Below, one piece after another: positions 1 through 8,475 of a stretch of 64,000 nt of DNA (positions are counted from its first letter, which is position 1; the number at the start of each line of letters is the position of its first letter). The DNA lies in NCBI GenBank assembly GCA_028716025.1, contig JAQUQP010000001.1, positions 1 through 64,000 on the forward strand. Direction: 5' to 3'. The notes beneath the pieces were generated by a model, which saw only the letters and a list, made by a program, of their open reading frames with translations, did not search any database and had not been told where the DNA came from. A program made the translations under genes and the position numbers. This DNA is from a bacterium. Lineage in GTDB: Bacteria > UBA6262.

Positions 1-175
1 GCCTTTTAACTCTTTCCCGGAACTGCAGTATAAGCCGCTCAGCAAGAAAGCTATGGAACAATTTGCTGCCTGGTTGGAAAGCAGGAAGGTCCCGGTAACG
101 ATCAGGGAATCCCGGGGAGCTGATATTTTTGCCGCCTGCGGACAGTTAGCGGCGCAAAAGACAGGTGTAAAGTAA
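1..175 (+). CDS. rlmN: RlmN C-terminus (23S rRNA/tRNA m2A methyltransferase), 5'-truncated by window edge
   Basis: Reading from base 2, an open frame runs to TAA at 173-175. The peptide contains PELQYKPLSKKAMEQF, then VPVTIRESRGADIFAACGQL, the characteristic C-terminal end of RlmN radical-SAM enzymes. The Cys of the ACGQL motif is the conserved residue that forms the transient covalent RNA adduct in this family. RlmN methylates C2 of A2503 in 23S rRNA and A37 in some tRNAs. Only the last 57 codons are present, so the CxxxCxxC radical-SAM motif lies outside the window. The family call rests on this tail alone but the motif is distinctive. Confidence 0.85.
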   Translation, partial: PFNSFPELQYKPLSKKAMEQFAAWLESRKVPVTIRESRGADIFAACGQLAAQKTGVK

Positions 176-187
176 ACGCTGCTCAAT

Positions 188-204
188 GCTAGAAGCTGGA
201 TGCT
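188..204 (+). repeat. 17-bp dispersed repeat, copy 1
   Basis: GCTAGAAGCTGGATGCT is present here and, as an exact reverse complement, at 17978-17994. It belongs to a GCT/AATGCT word-type intergenic palindrome family. It ends 2 bases before the proposed start codon of the HAD gene at 207. Confidence 0.7.
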
Positions 205-206
205 AA

Positions 207-890
207 ATGCGAGACAACAAAAGTTTACGATATAAAATTGTGGTATTTGATATGGATGGTACGTTGACCAGGCATGTGAGTTCCTGGCAGCTGATCCATG
301 AAAAACTGGGGTTCTGGGATGAAGATGCCTGTCGTTACCAGGAACAGTTTCTCAAAGGCAGGATCAGCTATCGCCGGTTTTGTGAATTGGATGCCAAACG
401 TTGGAAAAACCTGCCGGTAGCCAGGATAACCAGGCACCTGCATGCTATCCCTTACAGCCTGAATGTAAAAAGCACGCTTAAAAAATTAAAAAAACTCGGT
501 TTTAAACTGGCTATTATTTCCACTGGCCTGGACCTGCTGGCCTTAAAAGTTAAAAAAGAGTTATTGATCGATCATTGTATATGCAATAAATTATATGTGC
601 GTAACAGGCACCTGACCGGCCGGGTAAAAATAAACATAGCCCACGGGGAAAAAGGTAAAGTATTTAAAAAATTATTAAAGAAAACAGGTGTTAAACCAGA
701 GCAAGCGATATTTGTCGGTGATTCAGCTACAGACATACCAGCGGCCAAACTTGCGGGCTATGCGATTGCCTTCAACGCTTCCCATAATGGACTGGTAAAC
801 AGTGTGCATTATAACTGCCGGACAAAGGATTTCAGGGAAGTATTGGCAGTTATAAAAAAGATTAGTACCCAAAATGAAAAAAATAAATAA
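207..890 (+). CDS. HAD-superfamily phosphatase, SerB-like (subfamily IB)
   Basis: A 227-residue cytoplasmic HAD hydrolase. Motif I is DMDGTLT (Asp15 nucleophile, Asp17 acid/base), motif II is the Ser/Thr in AIISTG, and motif IV is GDSATD at about residues 171-176, which binds Mg2+. The cap insertion between motifs I and II is the helical C1 type seen in phosphoserine phosphatase and related enzymes. Substrate cannot be read from sequence; phosphoserine or another small phosphomonoester is possible. ATG 207 has no good Shine-Dalgarno and lies at the edge of a dispersed repeat, so GTG at 240 is an alternative start, although that would leave few residues before motif I. The gene overlaps the next one by 17 nt. 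Confidence 0.8.
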   Translation: MRDNKSLRYKIVVFDMDGTLTRHVSSWQLIHEKLGFWDEDACRYQEQFLKGRISYRRFCELDAKRWKNLPVARITRHLHAIPYSLNVKSTLKKLKKLGFKLAIISTGLDLLALKVKKELLIDHCICNKLYVRNRHLTGRVKINIAHGEKGKVFKKLLKKTGVKPEQAIFVGDSATDIPAAKLAGYAIAFNASHNGLVNSVHYNCRTKDFREVLAVIKKISTQNEKNK

Positions 891-1677
891 GTTTCAAAGA
901 ACAATATATCAATATTATCAGGATCACCAACGTAAGATGCCTTGGCGGGAAACGGGAGATCCCTATCATATACTGGTTTCTGAGGTAATGCTGCAACAGA
1001 CCCAGGTCTCCCGGGTTCTTGATAAATACCCGCAATTTATTACTGCCTTTCCGACGCTGCAAGCTCTGTCTAAAGCGCCTTTAAGAGACGTGCTTGCCAT
1101 CTGGCAGGGATTAGGCTATAACCGCCGTGCCCTGGCTTTGCATAAACTGGCGAAAATAGTCGTCAGCCACTATGGGAGCAAGATCCCCGCGGACCGGGAA
1201 TTATTACAATCTTTGCCAGGTATTGGCGAAGCTACTGCCGGGGCTATTTGCGCCTTTGCTTTTGATCAGCCGGTGGTATTCATTGAAACAAATATCCGCA
1301 GTGTTTTTATCCAATGTTTTTTTAAAGGCAAGACTGGCATTAGCGATAGGCAGCTTTTACCCTTGATCGCCAGGGCTCTGGATAAAAATGATCCCCGGAA
1401 CTGGTACTATGCGCTCATGGATTATGGAGTGTTCTTAAAAGGACAACAGCCTAATCCCGGCAGGAACAGCCGGCATTACCAGAAACAAAGCTGTTTTGCA
1501 GGCTCGAACCGGCAGAAACGCGGGGCAATATTAAAACTACTGCTCCGTCATCAACCGCTGGCAGTGGATAAAATAAGTGTTTTGATCAAGGCAGAACCGG
1601 TAAAAACAAAGATTATTTTGGACACTTTATGCCAAGAAGGATTGATCAGGGAAAAAAGCGGCCAATACTCAATTTAA
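874..1677 (+). CDS. MutY-like HhH-GPD DNA glycosylase without Fe-S cluster
   Basis: A 267-residue HhH-GPD family protein. It starts with the MutY hallmark PWR (residues 23-25) followed by EVMLQQTQV with the conserved Glu37 and Gln-Gln-Thr. The helix-hairpin-helix is LPGIGEATAG at 114-123. The position that is Asp in MutY/Nth (DxN) is Glu138 here, in IETNIRSVF. The four-cysteine Fe-S cluster loop that follows the catalytic domain in normal MutY is absent; the chain runs through MDYGVFLK and a basic HYQKQS segment to a short winged-helix-like C-terminus, with no NUDIX-like domain. It is probably an adenine or related mismatch glycosylase of a cluster-less subfamily. Activity on A:8-oxoG is inference. 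It overlaps the upstream HAD gene, so the two are probably co-transcribed. Confidence 0.75.
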   Translation: MKKINKFQRTIYQYYQDHQRKMPWRETGDPYHILVSEVMLQQTQVSRVLDKYPQFITAFPTLQALSKAPLRDVLAIWQGLGYNRRALALHKLAKIVVSHYGSKIPADRELLQSLPGIGEATAGAICAFAFDQPVVFIETNIRSVFIQCFFKGKTGISDRQLLPLIARALDKNDPRNWYYALMDYGVFLKGQQPNPGRNSRHYQKQSCFAGSNRQKRGAILKLLLRHQPLAVDKISVLIKAEPVKTKIILDTLCQEGLIREKSGQYSI

Positions 1678-1738
1678 TAGTGGACTTTAAGCCTGGTTTT
1701 CAGTTAAGATAAGGCAATCAAGAAGGGGGGTGACGAAG

Positions 1739-2239
1739 ATGAAAAAGCTCATTAGTTTAGTGCTGGTTCTTTGTTTATTTTCTTTTGTCCTGTCCGGATG
1801 TTATGGTTCATTCCAGCTGACCAGAAAGCTGTGGAAATGGAACGGCACAGTAGGGGACAAGTGGATCAATGAAGTAGTTTTCCTGGTGATGAATATTGTC
1901 CCGGTATACGGCGTAGCGGGGCTCGTTGATGTTATTGTGGTCAATTCCATAGAATTCTGGACCGGTAAAAACCCGGTAACAGCAGCCAATGGCAAGACTA
2001 TTAAAGTAGTCTCAGTAGCAGATAAACAAGCAGTCTTATCTTACTATGGTAATAATAGAATGAAAATGGACCTGTTTGACAAGACGCAGCCATTACAGAC
2101 AGTGCTTATCGAAAAAAGCGCTGATGGCAGTGCCATTTGCAGGGACAGAAGCGGTCATTTATTGATGACGGCAACTACTATGACCAATGGCCAGGTAGTA
2201 GTAATGGACAGCAGCAATAAGGAAATAGCCAGGTATTAA
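1739..2239 (+). CDS. DUF3332 family lipoprotein
   Basis: A 166-residue lipoprotein of unknown function. The signal peptide is MKKLISLVLVLCLFSFVLSGC, with the lipobox LSGC at its end. The following region, with WNGTVGDKWINEVVFLV, NIVPVYG and SIEFWTGKNPV, matches the DUF3332 family pattern as I recall it. A hydrophobic stretch at about 45-65 may be a second membrane-associated segment. ATG 1739 is chosen because the purine run at 1720-1730 gives correct spacing; GTG 1730 overlaps that run. An intrinsic terminator follows, so this is the last gene of its unit. Confidence 0.75.
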   Translation: MKKLISLVLVLCLFSFVLSGCYGSFQLTRKLWKWNGTVGDKWINEVVFLVMNIVPVYGVAGLVDVIVVNSIEFWTGKNPVTAANGKTIKVVSVADKQAVLSYYGNNRMKMDLFDKTQPLQTVLIEKSADGSAICRDRSGHLLMTATTMTNGQVVVMDSSNKEIARY

Positions 2240-2261
2240 TCAGTAATAAGATAGAAAAGCA

Positions 2262-2293
2262 GGGGCTGCCATAGGTGGCCCCTCTTTTATTTT
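2262..2293 (+). terminator. Intrinsic terminator after the DUF3332 gene
   Basis: GGGGCTGCC (2262-2270), loop ATA, GGTGGCCCC (2274-2282), then the T-rich run TCTTTTATTTT. It separates the DUF3332 gene from the independently promoted NlpC/P60 gene. Confidence 0.85.
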
Positions 2294-2309
2294 GGGATGA
2301 TAATTACAA

Positions 2310-2338
2310 TTGCCAGTAAACCATAAAAGCGGTATAAT
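2310..2338 (+). promoter_or_regulatory. Sigma70-type promoter, leaderless NlpC/P60 gene
   Basis: TTGCCA (2310-2315), 17-bp spacer, perfect TATAAT (2333-2338). Only 8 bases separate the -10 box from ATG 2347, so transcription should start within about two bases of the start codon. Confidence 0.75.
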
Positions 2339-2346
2339 ATTCTAAT

Positions 2347-3159
2347 ATGCAGACTCATAGACCCTATACTATTTTCATACTTTTGTTTGGGATCGCGTTA
2401 CTGGGAGCCAGTTATAAGAATCCGAAACCAATGGTAGTCAAGGTGATAGCAGCCAATGTCCGGGCTAAACCAGTGGAGCATAATAATAAATATTGGCCTG
2501 ACCCTTTTCAAAATACCCAACTGGAAGAGGGGGAAGCAGTCTTAGTCTGGGAAGTAGAAGGAGAATGGGCCAAGGTCCAGTGTCCTGACCAATTAGTCTA
2601 TAATTACCGCACGAAGCGGTGGGAGCCGTGCACTGGGTGGGTCCAAGCTAACCGGCTAAGCGAAGATCTCAGTACGATGAAGAAAATAGTTAAATATGAC
2701 TTGCCGGAAGACCAATTGCGCAAGATCATCCTGGTTAAGGCCGCCCAACACCTGGATTCCATGTATTTATGGGGTGGGTGCTCATTATATGATCCTGATT
2801 ATAAAGATTCACTGACCGGCGTGGATTGTTCAGGCTTGGTAAACTGGTCTTACCGCAGGATCGGCATTATTACTCCACGCGATGCTAATGACCAGTTCAA
2901 GAAAGCTCAAGCTATTAACCGACAACAGCTATTACCAGGGGATCTGGTTTTCCTGGCTAGTGCCGGCAACAGGAGCGAGGTCAGGCATGTGTTGATCTAT
3001 GCCGGCGGGGAAGAGATGATCGAGGCCCCAAAAACAGGGGAACGGGTAAGAAGGATAACCTTCCAGGAAAAAATCGGATTGCCTTTAAGTAAATTGCGTC
3101 ATGGCCAGCGGGTACACGACAAAGTAGTCTATTTCGGAACATTTTTCAGGAAAAAATAA
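2347..3159 (+). CDS. Secreted NlpC/P60 cysteine peptidase with N-terminal SH3-like domain
   Basis: A 270-residue cell-wall peptidase. It has an N-terminal signal segment (about 1-22), an SH3-like region (VIAANVRAKP onward, about 30-105) and a C-terminal NlpC/P60 domain. The catalytic Cys161 is in the TGVDCSGLVNWSY motif and His214 in SEVRHVLIYAGG. The family cleaves amide bonds in peptidoglycan stem peptides (gamma-D-Glu-diaminopimelate or similar). The start is fixed by the signal peptide and by the promoter directly upstream. There is no Shine-Dalgarno, consistent with leaderless translation. It should act in the periplasm; an uncleaved membrane anchor is possible. Confidence 0.85.
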   Translation: MQTHRPYTIFILLFGIALLGASYKNPKPMVVKVIAANVRAKPVEHNNKYWPDPFQNTQLEEGEAVLVWEVEGEWAKVQCPDQLVYNYRTKRWEPCTGWVQANRLSEDLSTMKKIVKYDLPEDQLRKIILVKAAQHLDSMYLWGGCSLYDPDYKDSLTGVDCSGLVNWSYRRIGIITPRDANDQFKKAQAINRQQLLPGDLVFLASAGNRSEVRHVLIYAGGEEMIEAPKTGERVRRITFQEKIGLPLSKLRHGQRVHDKVVYFGTFFRKK

Positions 3160-3176
3160 TACGGGACGGGAATTGT

Positions 3177-3740
3177 ATGGATGAAGGGCTTAATTTAAAT
3201 GAACATATACGGGATATCCAGGAAATCTCTATTGCCATAGATTCCTGGGATGATATCTTTTCTGATTTTGATCCCAGTCCCTTGGAGCTGCGGGTGTTGT
3301 CCGAAGACTTTCTTTTTGAATTACGCAAAAGATACCGTGAAACACAGCGGGGGAATTATATAATCACTCTTTATGCGCCGATCTCGCTCAAAGATGATAA
3401 TACGGAACGGATCGTCATTAAACGGCTGAAACAATATTTTAAATTCAGGTTTTTGTCATTGACCAGGGAATTAAATCACCATCGCGCTAAAGGAGGATTA
3501 TTCATTGTCCTGGGTGTGGGTGCTCTGGGGACCATGTCCATGGTTACATTTTTTAAACTATTGAGCCAATTACAGATAGAATTGTTAGGAATTGTTTTAA
3601 TTCCTTTGGGTTGGTTTGGCATCTGGGAAGGCTTTTCCCGGATCATCGAACCAGCGCCAAAACTGACGCAGGATCTTGAACTGTACAGTAAATTAGCTAA
3701 AGTTACGATTAAGTTTAAATATGCTGGCCAGGTCAAATAA
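3177..3740 (+). CDS. Conserved membrane protein of unknown function, two TM segments
   Basis: A 187-residue protein with a soluble N-terminal half and two hydrophobic helices at about 105-125 and 133-155. The N-terminal motif IDSWDDIFSDFDPSP, followed by LSEDFLFELRKRY, is a conserved-looking signature I associate with uncharacterised bacterial and archaeal membrane proteins; I cannot assign a function. The start has a weak GGGACGGG ribosome-binding site. It lies 17 bp after the peptidase and 9 bp before the thioredoxin gene, so it probably belongs to the same transcript as the redox genes that follow. Confidence 0.6.
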   Translation: MDEGLNLNEHIRDIQEISIAIDSWDDIFSDFDPSPLELRVLSEDFLFELRKRYRETQRGNYIITLYAPISLKDDNTERIVIKRLKQYFKFRFLSLTRELNHHRAKGGLFIVLGVGALGTMSMVTFFKLLSQLQIELLGIVLIPLGWFGIWEGFSRIIEPAPKLTQDLELYSKLAKVTIKFKYAGQVK

Positions 3741-3749
3741 GGAGTCTTG

Positions 3750-4214
3750 ATGAAAAAACTTATTGTGATAGGAATAGTAATAATACTGGGCTTAGGTATA
3801 GTTCTGATCTATCTTAATGATCAGTATTCTAAAACAGCGGAAACCATGCCATCTGTATCAGCTGGCGCCAGCCTGGGTGGAAATACGGACAAGATAAAAT
3901 TGATTTCCAATGGAGAAAAAGTGGACCTGAAACAGTATCTGGTAAAAGATTATGTAGTGGTTTTTGATTTCTATGCTGATTGGTGCGGTCCCTGCAAGGT
4001 TTTGGGTCCGAAAATAGAAGAATTGGTAAATAAGGATAGTAAGCTGTTGTTGCGCAAGATCAATATAGTTAATTGGAGTAGTGATGTTTCAAAGCAGTAT
4101 CTGATCCAGTTCGTACCTAATGTAAGAGTATATAACACGCAGGGGCAACTAGTCGGAGAGCCAACTCCAGACTATGATGCGATCGTGCAATATATAGGAC
4201 AAGCTAAAAAATAA
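3750..4214 (+). CDS. Membrane-anchored thioredoxin-fold protein
   Basis: A 154-residue thioredoxin-like protein. An N-terminal hydrophobic helix (about 3-23) anchors it in the inner membrane with the domain probably in the periplasm. The redox motif is WCGPC (Trp78-Cys82), inside FDFYADWCGPCK, and the cis-Pro loop is FVPNVRVY. The classic WCGPC points to a reductase or general thioredoxin role rather than DsbA-type oxidation. AAGGAG at 3739-3744 sets the start at ATG 3750, not the adjacent TTG 3747. It is first of three redox genes with a ferritin-like protein and a flavoprotein, suggesting oxidative-stress defence (inference). Confidence 0.85.
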   Translation: MKKLIVIGIVIILGLGIVLIYLNDQYSKTAETMPSVSAGASLGGNTDKIKLISNGEKVDLKQYLVKDYVVVFDFYADWCGPCKVLGPKIEELVNKDSKLLLRKINIVNWSSDVSKQYLIQFVPNVRVYNTQGQLVGEPTPDYDAIVQYIGQAKK

Positions 4215-4246
4215 TTAACCATACCACTGATGAAAAGGGGGAATCT

Positions 4247-4741
4247 GTGAAGAATTTAAGTGAAAAAGAGGCTTATGATGTCGCTATGAATTTGGAGGAA
4301 GAGGGCATTCGCTTTTATGAAGTCTGCGCTGACCGGGCAATTAATGCCGAGTCCAAGCATATATTTCTGCAATTAGCCGGTGATGAGCGGGAGCATTTTG
4401 ATACTTTTAAGAAACTACAGGACGAACTAGGTGCTGCGGGAGATAGAACCGTAGGTAATAATGAAGAAGTACGTTTATTTTTAGCTAATCTGGTGAAGCC
4501 TGGCGTTTTCTATGACCTTAAACATATTCCCCGTGCGAGCATTACCTCCTTAAGTGAATACGAAGTAGTCCATATCGGCATCCAAACGGAAAAGGATTCT
4601 ATCCTTTTTTATACCGAAGCTTGGCATAACAGCGCGAACAGTAAGAGTAAGAGAACTTTTAAAAAAATACTCCTGGAGGAAAGGCGGCATTTGAATATTT
4701 TGATCGAGCGGTTGATGAGCTTAAAACAGCTAAAAAAATAG
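4247..4741 (+). CDS. Rubrerythrin/ferritin-like diiron protein
   Basis: A 164-residue four-helix ferritin-like protein without a rubredoxin domain. Helix 1 has NLEEEGIRFY, helix 2 DEREHF (Glu47, His50), helix 3 EKDSILFY and helix 4 EERRHL (Glu145, His148), giving the two ExxH half-sites of a diiron centre. Such erythrin-like proteins reduce peroxide in anaerobes or store iron. The start codon is GTG 4247, preceded by AAAAGGGGG. It lacks its own electron-accepting rubredoxin, so the adjacent thioredoxin or NAD(P)H flavoprotein could be the reductant (inference). Confidence 0.8.
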   Translation: MKNLSEKEAYDVAMNLEEEGIRFYEVCADRAINAESKHIFLQLAGDEREHFDTFKKLQDELGAAGDRTVGNNEEVRLFLANLVKPGVFYDLKHIPRASITSLSEYEVVHIGIQTEKDSILFYTEAWHNSANSKSKRTFKKILLEERRHLNILIERLMSLKQLKK

Positions 4742-4764
4742 ACCTTTAGCGCTGCGGAGGATCC

Positions 4765-6009
4765 ATGAAAATCATAATCATAGGAAATGGCGTCAGCGGA
4801 ATAACAGTGGCGAAGTTTTTCCGGACCCAGAACGAAAACGCCGAAATAACTATTTTTAGCGAAGAAAATGACCATTATTATCCACGGCCGATATTAATCG
4901 AATTTCTGGCTGGCCGGGTAAAACGCGAGGAAATATATTTTTATCCTCCGGCCTGGTATGAGGAAAAGAAAATTAAAGTTGAGCTCGGGAAAAAAATAGT
5001 AAAAATAAATGAAAAATTAAAAAAGATAGAGTTAGAGAACGGAGAACAGCAGGCTTATGATTGCCTGGTGCTGGCTAATGGAGCCAGAAGTAATATCCCT
5101 CCGTTGGAAGGATTTAAGAAAAAAGGTTGTTTTGGATTGCGGACCATTAATGATGCGCAAGGAATATTGGAATATCTAAGTATCCGGGGATCGGCGAACG
5201 ATTCCGATAAAAGAAAAGCCATTATTCTCGGTGGCGGTTTTTTAGGATTAGAAATTGCCTATGCCATGTTAGGGGCGGGATTAGAACCAACAGTCATTGA
5301 ACAGAATAGTGGTCTCCTGCCCCGGCAGATCGATACTCAAGGTTCGGATATTTTAAAGGCCAAACTGGAGAGCATGGGGATTAAGTTCAAACTTGAGTCC
5401 GAATGCGTAACTGTTAACGGCAATAACCAGGTAGAAAGCGTTACGATAAAAGGCGGCGAGATACTCTCGGCGCATATCGTTATCCTGGCGGCTGGTATTT
5501 ATCCCAATATTGAGCTGGCGAAAACCGCGGGATTGAAAGTAAACAAGGGCGTGTTAGTCAATAAATTTTTGCAAACTGATGATGAGTATATTTATGCCTG
5601 CGGCGATGTTGCCGAGTTCGATAGCCGGGTATACGGTATAATTCCCGTAGCCCTGGCCCAGGCCCAAACTGTGGCTTTTAATGCTCTTAATGGGCCTAAG
5701 CTGGTGTACAAGGGAGTCCTACCCAGCACTACCTTAAAAATTGCGGGGATTGACCTGGCTTGCTTAGGTGATTCTAATCCTCCTGCCAGTGCTTATGAGG
5801 TTATGCGCCGGTCAGATCCGGAAAAAGGAAGATATATTAAGCTTTTAACCAAAGCCAATAAAGTAGCCGGGATCATATTGATCGGTGACCGAAAAGATAT
5901 TTTACCCTGGACCAAGATCATCAACCAGAAAATTGACATTGGACGGGTCAAAGATTCCATTTTAAGTGAAACTTTTGATATGTCCCAACTATTACAAAAC
6001 AAATCCTAA
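4765..6009 (+). CDS. FAD/NAD(P)-dependent pyridine nucleotide-disulfide oxidoreductase
   Basis: A 414-residue flavoprotein of the NADH:rubredoxin / nitrite-reductase-like group. The N-terminal FAD motif is GNGVSG; the second Rossmann motif GGGFLGLEIA, at about 155-164, binds NAD(P)H. The C-terminal FAD motif YIYACGDVAE is at about 273-282. A CxxxxC redox disulfide near the first domain is lacking, so it is not a classic disulfide reductase. GGAGG at 4756-4760 precedes the start. Placement after the ferritin-like gene suggests it supplies electrons to that peroxidase or to another small carrier (inference). Confidence 0.8.
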   Translation: MKIIIIGNGVSGITVAKFFRTQNENAEITIFSEENDHYYPRPILIEFLAGRVKREEIYFYPPAWYEEKKIKVELGKKIVKINEKLKKIELENGEQQAYDCLVLANGARSNIPPLEGFKKKGCFGLRTINDAQGILEYLSIRGSANDSDKRKAIILGGGFLGLEIAYAMLGAGLEPTVIEQNSGLLPRQIDTQGSDILKAKLESMGIKFKLESECVTVNGNNQVESVTIKGGEILSAHIVILAAGIYPNIELAKTAGLKVNKGVLVNKFLQTDDEYIYACGDVAEFDSRVYGIIPVALAQAQTVAFNALNGPKLVYKGVLPSTTLKIAGIDLACLGDSNPPASAYEVMRRSDPEKGRYIKLLTKANKVAGIILIGDRKDILPWTKIINQKIDIGRVKDSILSETFDMSQLLQNKS

Positions 6010-6113
6010 ACTCTAATATCTAAGCTCAAAACAATATCAAATGCTCAAAATCCGAATATTTAAAAGGTTTAGAATTTAGTGTTTAAGGTTTATTTAGAAA
6101 TTGTAGGTGAGCT
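6010..6113. repeat. Intergenic AT-rich imperfect palindrome (CTAAA/AATCC word type)
   Basis: The gap before copA holds words such as CTCTAATATCTAAGCTC, CAAAATCCGAAT and GGTTTAGAATTTAGTG that recur, re-ordered, at 61776-61880. It resembles a degenerate dispersed palindrome and not a gene. Confidence 0.5.
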
Positions 6114-8468
6114 ATGGCCAAGGATCCAGTATGTGGTATGGATGTAGAAGAGAAACCTTCTGCCCAGCAGATAGAATATAAAGGGCGGAAATTCTACTTT
6201 TGTTCTCCTGGTTGTAAGAGTAAATTTGAACATGATCCGGAACAGTATTTATCAAAATCTGCGGTCGGATCCATGGAACCAGAAAGCAAAAATGATAACC
6301 ATCCCCAGCCTGCTTCGCTGAATAAGATTAACATTGGTATTACCGGGATGACCTGTACTTCCTGCGCGCGCACTATTACCAAATCTTTGTCAGCAGTGCC
6401 GGGAGTGATCCGGGCCAATGTGAATTTTGCCAGTGAGAAAGCCCTGATAGAATATGATCCCACCCAAACTGATAAAGAAATATTGTACCGGGCGATAGAA
6501 GATTCTGGTTATGGGGCAGTCCAAGAAGAGCAGATCGCAGATATAGAAGAGATATACTTCCGGCAAGCCAGGATACGCCTGGTATTGGCTTGGGGATTTA
6601 CCATTCCGGTAATGCTGCTCATGGCCGCTGAAATGGTTCTGAAAGTAAAAGTACTGAATTTGAACTGGTGGTACCTGATTCTAGCTTTTCCGCCGGTGTT
6701 CATTGCCGGTTGGCGTACCCATCGCGGTGCCTATAATTCGGTGAAATTCCTGAACTTGGGAATGGACAGCTTGATCTCCATGGGAACGCTGGTATCGTAT
6801 AGTACCGGCCTAGCCCATTTAATGTTCCCGCAGATGCATTCATATGCTCCTGTTGCCGCTATGATCATATCCTTTCACCTGGTAGGAAAATACCTGGAAA
6901 CATTGACTAAAGGAAAAGCTTCGCAAGCGATCAAGAAACTACTGAAACTGGAAGCAAAAACCGCTCGTTTACTGGTTAATGGCCGGGAACAAGAAGTTCC
7001 CTTAAGCGAAGTGAAAATAGGGGACATCATGCTGGTAAAACCAGGCGAAAAGATCCCCACAGATGGCGAAGTGATATCCGGGATTTCCAGCGTGGATGAA
7101 TCTATGGCTACAGGTGAATCCATGCCAGTGACCTGCCAGGCCGGGGATAAAGTGATCGGCGCGACCCTTAACCAGGAAGGGATACTGCAAGTTAGAGCCA
7201 CTAAAATAGGACAGGATACTTTCCTAGCTCAGGTCATTAAATTAGTGGAAGAATGCCAAGGATCAAAGATCCCGATCCAGGAACTAGCCGATAAAATAAC
7301 CGGGTATTTTGTGCCGGTAATTTTTGGTATTGCCTTATTAACTTTTATTATCTGGCTGGTCATCGCTAATGTATCAGCAGCCATATATAGTACCGTAGCT
7401 GTGCTGGTGATTGCCTGCCCGTGTGCTTTGGGTTTGGCTACCCCCACCGCTTTAATGATGGCCAGTGGCCTGGGTGCCCAGCATGGTATCCTGATCAGGA
7501 ATGGTGAAGCTATCCAAACTCTGGGCAAGATCCAGACCGTAGTTTTTGATAAAACAGGCACTATTACCAAAGGCCGGCCAGAGGTAACAGATACATTCAC
7601 TACGACCGGGGTCCTGCCAAATTTTATGCTAGGTATAGCTGCCAGCGTGGAAAATTATTCTGAGCATCCTCTAGGCTTGGCGATAGTGAAAAAGTCACAA
7701 GAAATAAATATAAATCTGTTAGCTGTTGATAAATTTAGCGCGGTTATCGGCAAAGGGATTAAAGGAGAAATAGAAGGCAAAAAAGTGTTTGCCGGCAGCC
7801 GCAAGTTTTTACAGGAAAATAATTTTGATAGTTCGTCACTGCAAGGCGATATTGATCGTTTGGAACAAGCATCCCGTACTATTGTCCTGGTAGCATTTGC
7901 GGATAAAATTCTCGGCGGATTTGGGATCAGCGATCCCCTGAAAGAAAATTCGGCAGGCAGCATCAAACAGCTGAGATCCTGGGGTATTAAGACCGTGATG
8001 CTGACGGGGGATAACCAGCAAACCGCACAGTCTATTGCCAGGCAGGTTGGGGTTGATGAAGTAGTGGCCGAGGTGTTTCCTGAACAGAAAGTGCAGAAAA
8101 TAAGGGAGTTACAGGCCGGGAACATACTGGTGGCCATGGTTGGCGATGGGATCAACGATGCTCCGGCTTTAAAACAGGCTAATGTCGGAATTGCTCTGGG
8201 GACAGGGACAGACATTGCTATTTCCGCCAGTGATGTAACCCTGGTCAAAGGAAACCTACAGTCAGTAATTGGGGCGATGATCTTATCCCGGGAAACATTC
8301 AGAAAAATAAAACAAAACCTGTTTTGGGCTTTTTTCTATAATGTACTGTGTATCCCCCTGGCGATGATGGGCTTATTACATCCTGTGGTTGCTGAGATAG
8401 CGATGTTCGCCTCATCTTTAAACGTAGTAGGTAATTCACTGCGGTTAAGAAAAATAAAAATGGAGTAA
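6114..8468 (+). CDS. copA: Cu(I)-exporting P1B-1 ATPase with N-terminal YHS and HMA domains
   Basis: A 784-residue copper pump. A YHS domain (about 1-47, KDPVCGMDV and [10 protein letters not shown]) precedes one HMA domain with the CTSC copper site (Cys81, Cys84). Eight membrane helices follow the CopA plan. Core motifs are the actuator TGES, the CPC ion site (435-437), the phosphorylated Asp479 in DKTGT, SEHPLG, MLTGDN and GDGINDAPA. Helix 7 ends FFYN and helix 8 contains SSLNVVGNS, matching Cu(I)-specific P1B-1 pumps. It moves Cu(I) from cytoplasm to periplasm, upstream of the CusCBA-like pump at 53.5-59.1 kb. I see no CsoR-like site at this gene. Confidence 0.93.
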   Translation: MAKDPVCGMDVEEKPSAQQIEYKGRKFYFCSPGCKSKFEHDPEQYLSKSAVGSMEPESKNDNHPQPASLNKINIGITGMTCTSCARTITKSLSAVPGVIRANVNFASEKALIEYDPTQTDKEILYRAIEDSGYGAVQEEQIADIEEIYFRQARIRLVLAWGFTIPVMLLMAAEMVLKVKVLNLNWWYLILAFPPVFIAGWRTHRGAYNSVKFLNLGMDSLISMGTLVSYSTGLAHLMFPQMHSYAPVAAMIISFHLVGKYLETLTKGKASQAIKKLLKLEAKTARLLVNGREQEVPLSEVKIGDIMLVKPGEKIPTDGEVISGISSVDESMATGESMPVTCQAGDKVIGATLNQEGILQVRATKIGQDTFLAQVIKLVEECQGSKIPIQELADKITGYFVPVIFGIALLTFIIWLVIANVSAAIYSTVAVLVIACPCALGLATPTALMMASGLGAQHGILIRNGEAIQTLGKIQTVVFDKTGTITKGRPEVTDTFTTTGVLPNFMLGIAASVENYSEHPLGLAIVKKSQEININLLAVDKFSAVIGKGIKGEIEGKKVFAGSRKFLQENNFDSSSLQGDIDRLEQASRTIVLVAFADKILGGFGISDPLKENSAGSIKQLRSWGIKTVMLTGDNQQTAQSIARQVGVDEVVAEVFPEQKVQKIRELQAGNILVAMVGDGINDAPALKQANVGIALGTGTDIAISASDVTLVKGNLQSVIGAMILSRETFRKIKQNLFWAFFYNVLCIPLAMMGLLHPVVAEIAMFASSLNVVGNSLRLRKIKME

Positions 8469-8475
8469 TAAATAA

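Noticed and set aside
7655..8248. 197-codon open frame antisense to copA
   Set aside because: The copA frame has all P-type ATPase motifs here; the antisense protein is low-complexity Ser/Thr/Pro/Ile-rich with no ribosome-binding site.
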